A DNA stretch of 64,000 nucleotides, taken from assembly GCA_030737835.1 (NCBI GenBank), contig JAUJYN010000028.1, positions 2,170,001 through 2,234,000 of the forward strand, read 5' to 3'. This document shows, piece by piece, positions 56,359 through 64,000 of this stretch; position 1 is the first letter of the stretch, and each line of letters begins with the position of its first letter. The DNA comes from Acorus gramineus (lineage: Eukaryota > Streptophyta > Magnoliopsida > Acorales > Acoraceae). Position numbers and translations under genes: made by a program. A model generated the notes under the pieces. That model saw only the letters and a list, made by a program, of their open reading frames with translations. It ran no database searches and was not told the DNA's origin.

Positions 56359-58664
56359 TGTTGTGCCTGTGTCATTTGGAGCACTTTGATCGAGAATTTG
56401 GCTACATAATTTTTCCTCGAAGTTATGTATTTCCAATTTGGTATTTGGATTTGATTTTGTTAAAATCCAAGATGAAGAGGTTTAAATATGATTTTATTAT
56501 GAGATGTCCAGTTTTGAGTTAGCTTTCATACAAAAGTGGAATTAGGTCAACTGGATTCCTGTAGTAAAAGTTATGGGTATTTTTCCAAGTATACCCCGGG
56601 GAAGGAAATTCTAGCAGCAGCCCTTCTTTATGTTTAGCTCTAATTTCGGAATAGCTGGAGAGATTATTTGATCTTGGCATGAACATGAAAGTTGTAGATA
56701 ATCTTCTTAGATTTCCAACGGAATTGGAATTGTGCAATTCGGAGCTATATTGAGGAAGTTATGGCTGTTCTAGTGAAGCATGCGCAGAATTTCTAGTCAA
56801 AGGATGAATTGGTCATTTCCATCCCCTCTTTTAGATATTTGTGTGCAACAAATATCTTCTCTCTCTCTCTCTCTCATCCCCTCCCATTCCCCACGTCTAC
56901 ACATCTTAAGCTCTCTCTTCCTCTCCCTCAAGCCCCCTAGTGTTTGTGTTTATTCCCCAAAGAGAAGGGAAGGAGGAGGTGAAGGAAAAAGAGAAGGGTT
57001 GGTACATGTGTTGTTGTTGTTGATCTTCTCTTCTCTCAAGCTCCTTCTCATGATCCTTCCCCCCTAATTTTCAGCCAAGAAGGAGGCTGAGGAGAGGCTG
57101 AAGAGGTGGTAGTGGAGATGGCCGTGGGCGCGTCGAGAGCCCCGCACCTCCCCCTTTCCGTTTCCCTCTTTTGGTAAGTCCTCTTCCCCTTCTTTTTGAT
57201 TTGTAAGGGCTGTTGGGATGGTTGGGGAAGTCATGCATGCTATGCATAGGGGTTAGAGTGTGTGTGAGGGGTTGGAGAGGGTTAAAATGGGGTTAGGGTT
57301 GGCTGGGCGGGCATTGGGGGCAGTCTGCGCGCGTGCGCGCGCAGGCGGACGCGCAGGCGGGCTGGCGGGCGCGCAGACGCGCGCGGACTTGTGCGGGCGC
57401 ATGCACACGAGTGCGCGGGTGCGCACAAAGTGGGCACGCGGGTGCTGGCGCGAGCGTGCGCGCGCGCAGTGCAGTGCGCCTGGGCATGCGCCTAGGCGTG
57501 GGGTTGGGGGCCAGTGCGTGCGCGTGCGTGCGTGCGCGTGCGTGGGTGTGTTGGGGCGTGCGGGCTGGACGTGCAGTGCGCGCGGGCAGGCGCGCAGCAG
57601 TGCGCCGAAGGTGCTGTGGTGCGTGCGTGCGTGCGTATGCATGCGTGCGCGTGCGGGGGGCCATGCGTGTGGCTGCCCGAGGGTTCGGGTAGGTGTCGGG
57701 GCACTCGAACTCGCGTGCGTACGTGCGTGCTCGCATGCGTGCGAGTCCGTATGCATGCTTGTCCGAGTATTTGATATTTCTAATGATTTCTATGTGTAAA
57801 TTGTGTAGTTACCCACCAAGTTGGACGCCCCTACCTTGCAGATCTCGCCGGATGGGATGCGCGAGGTCCCGGGTAGTAAGGTGAGTGGTTCGATTCCAAT
57901 CCCCCCCCCCCTCTCTAGGGATGCGCTCGACCTGCGTAGACGCGCGTCGCGCATCGATGGGGCCCCCTAGCTATAATATGTAGATACTATGTAATGCATG
58001 ATTAATATGATGTAACCATGCCACATTAGACCTTGTATGCTAGGGATATGCACCCATATATCATGTATAGAGGCCCATACATGCCTAGACACCATGTCCC
58101 TTGATTTGAAAGCCTCGATCTACGCATGTTGCCCATTTAGTTTAATTTATTTAAATCAAATGTGAATATATTGTTATAAGCATGCCTTAGAGAATATTAT
58201 AACCTTGTTGTTATAATATATGTTTCCCCGCATCTTAGTTATGCGCCCTGGAGGAATTCTTGAGAATTCATGACATTAGTAGTGTTAGAAATCGTTGTCG
58301 ACGGATCCAAGAGGATCGTATACGCGTGAGTAGGCTGTCTTCTCCTTTTGGTTGGATCCGATGTAGGGACTCCCCAGCGTTGGAAAGCTGACCTGACAGA
58401 GGGCTCCCATCTGTAGGTACCTCCGATGCGTCGGACTGTGCTGATCGTGGGAGTATACCAGGTAGAGGCTACGGAGTGTGGGAGAGGCTACCGGGTGGAC
58501 CAGGGGTGGAGAGCAGTCTAGTCTGCCCCAAGAGGCCCATGTCACCCCTAAAGGGTGAGGGTGGGGTGGGTCGGCGATGTTACGACGCACTAACTTGTGT
58601 AGTAACTCCCGTATCGGGACTATGACTACTTTAAGGTTATATATGAGTGTGTTGAATAAATTGT
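56359..58664 (+). mobile_element. LTR F (type 2), 3' truncated
   Basis: Begins TGTTGTGCCTGTGTCATTTGG. CT microsatellite about 56858-56875. Candidate intron 1 is 57174-57841 (CpG tract about 57310-57750). Hairpin 57920-57955. It ends inside candidate intron 2 at the start of remnant M. Confidence 0.87.
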
Positions 58665-59189
58665 TGTTATGCCTGTGCTTTGATATATCGATAAGTGGGT
58701 ATCGAGAGTATTTGTTTTCCATTGGGTTCGCTTTGCGAACATGGGATCGTTCTCCCCTTCGTTGGATCCGATGTAGGAACTTCTCGGGTTTAGCTGTCCT
58801 GACAGAGGGCTCCCATCCGTAGGTACCACCGATGCATTCGGAAGAGTACTGATCGTGGGAGTATACCAGGTAGAGGCTACCCGGGGAAAGGGCTACTGGC
58901 GGACCAAGGGTGTAGAGCGGTGAGTTGAGGAGATCGGGTTATAGATACTACCTGGCAGAGGGTTAACGAATGATGTTACGGGCGTGGGAATCGTTCTCCC
59001 TTTTGGTTGGATCCGAGTAGGGACTCCCCGGCGTTGGAAAGCTGTCCTGACAGAGGGCTCCCATCTATAGGTACCTCCGATGCGTCGGACAGTCCTGAAA
59101 GTGGGAGTATACCAGGTAGAGGCTACAAAGTGTGGGAGAGGCTACCGGGTGGACCAGGGGTGTAGAGCAGTCTAAATCTCTTCCAAAAG
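58665..59189 (+). mobile_element. LTR remnant M (type 2) with large internal deletion
   Basis: The first 14 bases are the type 2 LTR start TGTTATGCCTGTG. The sequence then jumps to the ATATCTCGATAAGTG-like part of intron 2, which lies about 2.3 kb further on in LTR E5'. Two copies of the GTAGGTACC block follow. Element G begins at 59190. Confidence 0.72.
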
Positions 59190-59466
59190 TGTTATATATG
59201 TGTCACTTTTTGCCTTCTGGTCACCATTGGAGCATTCTGACAGTTTTTCAACTTTTTCTTTTTTTCGATCGAAACCGCTAAAACTCTGGACTTTTAGCTA
59301 TCATCCTAAGCTTGAGGACTCCGATTGAAAATCTAACTGCGTATTATGTGTCCTGGTGCCATTCCAAGCCACTCACGAAAAGTTCATCGATTTCCGGTAA
59401 CGTTTCAGAATTTCGCAGTTCCGAATCGTATCCGGGTTTTGACCGAGCGAAAAGTCATTGGGAGAC

Positions 59467-59540
59467 TTGACTTGGTCAATGTTGACCCTTGACTTGGTCA
59501 ACTCTTTTGTTTTCTAGTGTGGTTAGGTTGACCCAAGTCA
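59467..59540 (+). promoter_or_regulatory. W-box cluster in U3 of LTR G
   Basis: TTGAC[C/T] cores at 59467, 59474 (reverse), 59482, 59489, 59496 (reverse) and 59528, with the same spacing as in LTR I despite point differences between the copies. Confidence 0.6.
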
Positions 59541-60665
59541 AAGTGCACTTAAACCTCACCTAAACCTAGCTTAACCTAATCTTTTTTTCACTAAGTGTAA
59601 GTGGTGAGTGTGTGAGGTGTGTGTGTGGTCCCCTTTAAGTCCACGCTTAAGAATTGTTAGATGCCCTATTCATCTTCTTCTCCACCTCTCAATCTCTCTC
59701 TCCCCTCTCCTTATTTCCTTGATTTGATCTAGCTAAGGTGGTTAAAAAGAGAAACCCTAGAAGGAGAAAAGCAAGGTATTGTCCCGATCTATCTTTCCAT
59801 GGTCTCGGATTCGCTTTCCCTTTTGTTTTTCCTCCTCTCATGGCCCCTTTTTACCTCTGTTTTCAGCCCCTCTTTGGCTGAGAAGAGGTCTTGGTAGTGG
59901 TGACTTTGGTGTGGCAAATCGGTGCCCGAAGAGCACCCGAAGATCCCTCCTTTCTTTTCCTCCCTTGGGTAAGCTTCTTTCCTTCCTTTTTCTTGTGTAG
60001 ATGCATGTTTAGGAGGTGATTTTGGTTGTGCAAGGGTAGCATAAGTGTTTGGGTGGGGGAGGGTGAGGGAGGTGGTAGGGTTGGCTCGGGTGCATGCGGG
60101 CTCATCGGCGCACGTGCGCGCGAGCCTGCGCGCGTAGGCAGGCAGGCGAGCTGGTGTCGGGCGCGCTGGGCTCGTGTGGTCGGGGGGCTCTAGAAGCGTG
60201 CGCGAGGTGATGCGCAGGGGCGTAGTGCGTGCGGTGCGCGCGGGGAGGCGAGCGGGCGTGCGTGCAGGTGTGCGCGCGGGTGCACCCGGGGCTGGGCGCG
60301 TGGGTGTGCGCTCGAGTGTGCAATGTGTCTGGGCGTGCGGGCAGGGACTCGGCAGCTCATCTGGGCGCGCGGGCTGGGGCACGGCAGTGCGCCCGGGGCG
60401 AGGGTGTGCGTGCGTACGTGCGCACCCATGCGTGCGCGTGCGGGTGGCCGTGCGTATGGCCACCGGGGGTGCGGGAGTGAGTCGGGGCACTCGGGCTCGC
60501 ATGCGTGCGGGCCGTATGTACGCTTGTCCGAGTGTTGGGTATTTTTAGTGTATTTTGTATGTATTTGTGTTTTTTACTCACCGTGTTGAATATCCTGTCT
60601 TACAGATCTTGACGGACGGTCACGCGACGACCCGGGTATTGGTGACTGGGACAATCCAACCCAGT

Positions 60666-60704
60666 GGGAAGGCGTTCAATACACTTAGGAGTGTATTGCC
60701 CTCT
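60666..60704 (+). promoter_or_regulatory. Hairpin behind second donor (LTR G)
   Basis: CAATACACT (60677-60685) pairs perfectly with AGTGTATTG (60690-60698). GGC and GCC extend the stem. The sequence differs from all other copies, but the pairing is kept. Confidence 0.7.
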
Positions 60705-61938
60705 CGTGGGGCACTATAGTTCAATTAACTTGTGTTAAGTGTAGCTGTGCATGCATGATTATTATGTAGTATCCATGCCACCCTAGGCCTTGCATGTTAG
60801 GCATATGCACCCTTATAGTGATTAATGTGATGTATCCATGCCGCCTTAGACTTGTATGCTAGGGATATGCACCCTTACATCACGTATAGAGACCTATGCA
60901 TCCTAATACCATGTTTTCATGCTAGGAAAACCACGACCTATGCATGTTCCCATTTAGTTTAATTTATTTAAATCAAATGCGAGCATATGATTATTAGCAT
61001 GACTTAGAGAATATTATAACCTCGTTATTATAATATGTGTCACCCCGCATCTTAGTTATGCGCCCCGGAGGAATTCTGAAGAATTCATGACATTAGTAGA
61101 GTTGCAATCGGTGTCGGCGGATCCAAGTGGATCGTATCCGTGTGGGTAGGCTGTTTCTCTTCCCTTTGTTGGATCCGTGTAGGGACTCCTCAGCGTTAGA
61201 CAGGCCATCCTGACAGAGGGCTCCCATCAGTAGGCACCTCCTGATTTGGTTTCGGACTGTGCTGAATGTGGGAGTAGACCAGGCGAGCTACGGTGTGGAG
61301 GAGAGGCTATCGGTGGACCAAGGGTGATCAACAGCCTAGTCAGTCCCAAAAGACCATGTCACCAGTTTGAGGGTGAGGGTGAGGGTGTAGTGGGTTGGCG
61401 ATGAACGACCCACTGGATTGTGTAGTTATTGCCACTTAGAGGCTATAAATGATTTCAGGTTAATATGAATTGTGATGCATGGTTTGTGCTATTCACTGAG
61501 TGTGTGGCTCACCCCTCGCATAATATTTTTCTCCAGTGTTATCTGAGTCAGATCAGCAAGAGGAGCTCCCCGAGGCACGTCAGCAGTAGCGGAGCAGCGT
61601 CACGCTCCGAGTGTGAGAGGCCATTCAGCATCCCCCTTTGATTGTATGTATTGTATTCTGTGCTTGGGCACATGTTTGTATTATATTTGGATGTCGTTAT
61701 ATATATTGGCTCTCACAGGACAGTTGATTATGTATCGAGTCTGTAATATGTTTTTGATTTACAGACTCAGTCTTTTAGCTTCCGCTATTTGTGTATATAT
61801 CATGTCAGCCCCTTTGTTGTCTGTGTTGCCATTTTGGATGTTGTTAGAGTATGTTATTGACTTCCTGTATTGACTGCTGATATCATATATACCATTTGCC
61901 ACGTCCCGGGGACGGCCGCCCATGGACGTGACAAAAGT

Positions 61939-61950
61939 TGGTATCAGAGC
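61939..61950 (+). other. Primer-binding site of element G
   Basis: TGGTATCAGAGC, initiator-Met tRNA type, five bases after LTR G. Confidence 0.92.
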
Positions 61951-62054
61951 CTGGTCCTGTCAGAGCCAATTGTCTTCTTTTTCGTAGAGATGAGTCCTAG
62001 GATTTCTATATGAGTATTCTGATCCTAGTGTCTGGTTTTCTTAGGTTGCTGATA

Positions 62055-63432
62055 TGCCTCCTCGCAGAGGAATGCGTGGACGTGGTCCCTCTCGACCTTT
62101 GGAGGTTCTCGGACCTACCAAGGTGAGGATGCTACTTGAGAGTCCTCGGCTGTGGGGCCAGGATTGGCGCAGGAGCCTCCTGCATGGGAGCGTGCTTACG
62201 CTCGGATAGCAGATTTGGTGGAGACTCAGACCAGAGCATTAGAGGCCCAGGCGAGGGCGTTAGCTGAGCAGGCTAGAGAGATTCAGGAGCTGAGGGCGGC
62301 CCGTGATGCAGTTCCACAGGCCCCCTTTGTGACAGATCCGCCTGTGGTACCCGATGTACCCCCTGCTCCCGTGGTGATTCCAGCGGTGAGAGTTCAGGAT
62401 CCCCTGGCGAGGGAGGTGGAGCTAGAGGCTGCAGCGCGAGTGCACCAGAGTGGCCTCACTGCCTTTCTGAAGCTCCACCCTCTTGAGTTCCACGGACAGA
62501 CGTCGGATCCTCTTGCCCTTGAGAGATGGTTGATGGAGGTGGACAAGATCTTCTCGACCATGCACTGCACCGATCGCCAGCGAGTCTCCCTGGCCACCTT
62601 TATGCTGAAGGGTAGCACCGCCGAGTGGTGGGCTACTCGATCGGTGGACATTCCTGAGGGAGTGGAGCAGCTTCTATGGGCGGAGTTTCGGAGGTATTTC
62701 CTGGAGGAGTACTTCCCGTTTTCGACGCGCCAGATCGTGATGCGGGAGTTTGAGCAGCTAACGCAGGGCTCCATGTCAGTCGCGGACTACTCTACGCGCT
62801 TCACGAGGCTTTCCAGGTTCGCCCCAGCCTTGGTGATGGACGAGGAGACGCGGTGTCGTCGATTCGAGATGGGTGTCATCAACACCATTCGGGTGCATGT
62901 CTCTTCCCAGGCGTTTACGAGGTACTCGGACTTGGTGTCTCGGGCAAAGACAATCGAGCAAGACCTCGGGGCCTCTATGGGGGTTCCAACCCCTTCGGTA
63001 GAGCAGAGACCTCCCAGGAGCCAGGACCAGGGACAGCGCAAGAAGAAGCGGCCCCGCTTTGATCAGTCAGCGGCTGCCGCTATTCCAGTCGATGTGGTGC
63101 CAGTGCGGGATCCAGCACCCATTGCAGCAGTACCAGTCCAGTCCAGGCGACCGGAGACGCGGCGCTGCTACCACTGTCAGCGCATCGGGCATATTATGTA
63201 TAATTGCCCAGATGCTGGCTGACCCCGCGTGCTGCCTCCGCAGCAGCAGCAGCCGTACCATCAGCAGCAGCCTCAGCGTCAGCAGCAGCAGCCACAGGGT
63301 GGCCGTGTTGACCAGAGGGGTCAGCCTACGCAGCTTGCGAGGCGTGCCCCTGCTCCTCAGCCGCAGTTTGTTCAGGGCAGAGTTGCAGCACTTTCGGCCG
63401 AGGAGGAGCAGGCTTCGGGTATCATGGTCTGA
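62055..63432 (+). pseudogene. gag: Gag of element G, frameshifted and with a stop
   Basis: Starts MPPRRGMRGRG at 62055. A one-base loss near 62120 shifts the frame. The main open part is 62152-63222, ending in a TGA at 63220-63222 just after the CCHC knuckle, where B and I have CGA. The tail 63229-63432 is open again. The capsid-like domain and zinc knuckle are otherwise complete and closest to element I. Confidence 0.9.
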
Positions 63433-63700
63433 GGTATTGTTTTGATTTCCCAGCTCCCTATATATATGTGTGTTATTTGATTGCGGAGCATGAGTTTCCA
63501 GTAGAGTTAGTAGTGTTCATTAAGGGTGATGTCTTCTTCTAGTCTTTCTTCTTTGGATTAAGGGGCCTTGCGAGGTCAGCGTTGAGACCCGGGCTAGGGT
63601 ACTCCGTGTTCCTTGTTTGGTTGTCGGGATATCCTATATCGGGACCTCATGGTGCCCTCCCAAGGTTTCTTTTCCCAGTCAAGGAATACCTTGGAAGCAT
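63433..63700 (+). other. Short LTR-derived spacer of element G with a protease remnant
   Basis: After gag, 63481-63517 translates to [12 protein letters not shown], matching the middle of the protease of element A ([12 protein letters not shown]). The upstream part with the DSG active site is missing. The 130-bp LTR module follows (about 63550-63690). Confidence 0.83.
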
Positions 63701-63817
63701 CAAATTGATGGTGGATTAAGTGCGAGTTTTGGTTGGAGCGTATGGCCTTTCTGGGCCACGTGATTTCCGGCGAGGGCATATCTGTGGACCCGGACAAGAC
63801 GCTCGCCGTGTCGAATT
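63701..63817 (+). pseudogene. RT fragment of element G, interrupted by LTR H
   Basis: Translates to [19 protein letters not shown] and DPDKTLAVSN, the RT thumb region. It starts at the same codon as in element I. It is cut at 63817 by an LTR in the opposite orientation. Confidence 0.87.
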
Positions 63818-64000
63818 TGTCACGCCCCAGGGCGGCCAACCCCAGGACGCGGCAAATGTATATATCATATCAGAAACCTACACAGGAGGTCAAATATATA
63901 TACTCTAAACCACAAATAAAATGACAACACAGATCAAACAGGGCTGACATAATATATACACAACATAGCGGAAGCAAAAGACTGAATCTGTGAATAAACA
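63818..64000 (-). mobile_element. LTR H (minus strand), continuing beyond the window
   Basis: Begins TGTCACGCCCCAGGGCGGCC, the reverse of the LTR 3' end, and follows the A/B type LTR with differences. It is inserted in the RT fragment of element G. Confidence 0.87.

Larger units (their letters stand above)
59190..61933 (+). mobile_element. LTR G (5' LTR of element G, type 1 with W-box cluster)
   Basis: Begins TGTTATATATGTGTCAC and ends GACGTGACA, five bases before a PBS. 2744 bp. Closest to LTR I: both share the TTGAC cluster. Candidate intron 1 is 59969-60605 (CpG tract about 60090-60480). Hairpin 60666-60704. G-rich repeats at about 61369-61390. Confidence 0.92.

Overview
The window is plant nuclear DNA made almost entirely of nested LTR retrotransposons. 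I recognise no host gene, rRNA, intact tRNA gene or CRISPR array. The intact pol shows a Ty3/gypsy chromovirus: protease, RT, RNase H, an integrase with zinc and DD35E motifs, and a C-terminal chromodomain ending in the PHLF-type tail typical of the Tekay/Del lineage. Primer sites match initiator-Met tRNA (TGGTATCAGAGC). This points to a flowering plant with a large, repeat-rich genome; I cannot name the species.

Layout. 1-1863 is a minus-strand LTR (D) cut by the window edge. It adjoins an older, divergent minus-strand LTR (C), now in three pieces (1864-2948, 5450-5632, 25611-27126). C was opened first by a plus-strand solo LTR (S1, 2949-5449, TSD CATCC) and then by a block of two minus-strand elements, A (5813-16710) and B (16711-25610). 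A carries the only near-complete pol; B is a deletion derivative with an intact gag ORF. 27127-27630 is the collapsed interior of element C and the edge of its other LTR. From 27631 rightwards almost everything is on the plus strand: LTR N; element O (5' LTR 28827-32467, broken 3' LTR called K, in pieces between 38599 and 46289); element I inside O (33040-38598); solo LTRs J (39116-42204, TSD GCATG) and L (42918-46024, TSD GGGCT) inside K; an Athila/Tat-like fragment (46290-47267); element E (from 47268); LTR F inside E's 3' LTR; LTR remnant M; element G (from 59190); and a minus-strand LTR H (63818 to the end) inside G.

Two U3 types occur. Type 1 begins TGTTATATATGTGTCAC (A, B, D, S1, I, J, L, G). 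Type 2 begins TGTTRTGCCTGTG or close to it (N, O/K, E, F, M). The downstream part of the LTR is shared. Read along the sense strand, an LTR runs: U3, TATA-like box, CT-rich leader, consensus 5' splice site, intron 1 (usually an extremely CpG-rich tract), TTGCAG acceptor, a 36-39 nt mini-exon, GTGAGTGG donor, a hairpin about 20-30 nt downstream, GGGTGA G-quadruplex repeats, a CTCACCCCTCGCA...CAG acceptor, then the PBS-proximal end. This inferred twice-spliced leader, and the covarying hairpin behind its second donor, are the most interesting structures here.

How the parts relate. A-type elements could supply Pol. B, I and G share one architecture: gag, then LTR-derived spacer in place of the protease active site and most of RT, then a short RT/RNase H fragment. 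They look like a non-autonomous gag-only (TR-GAG-like) lineage moved in trans. O and E form a second degenerate lineage sharing the same early stop in gag. Three solo LTRs, LTR-sharing junctions and module shuffling show heavy recombination.
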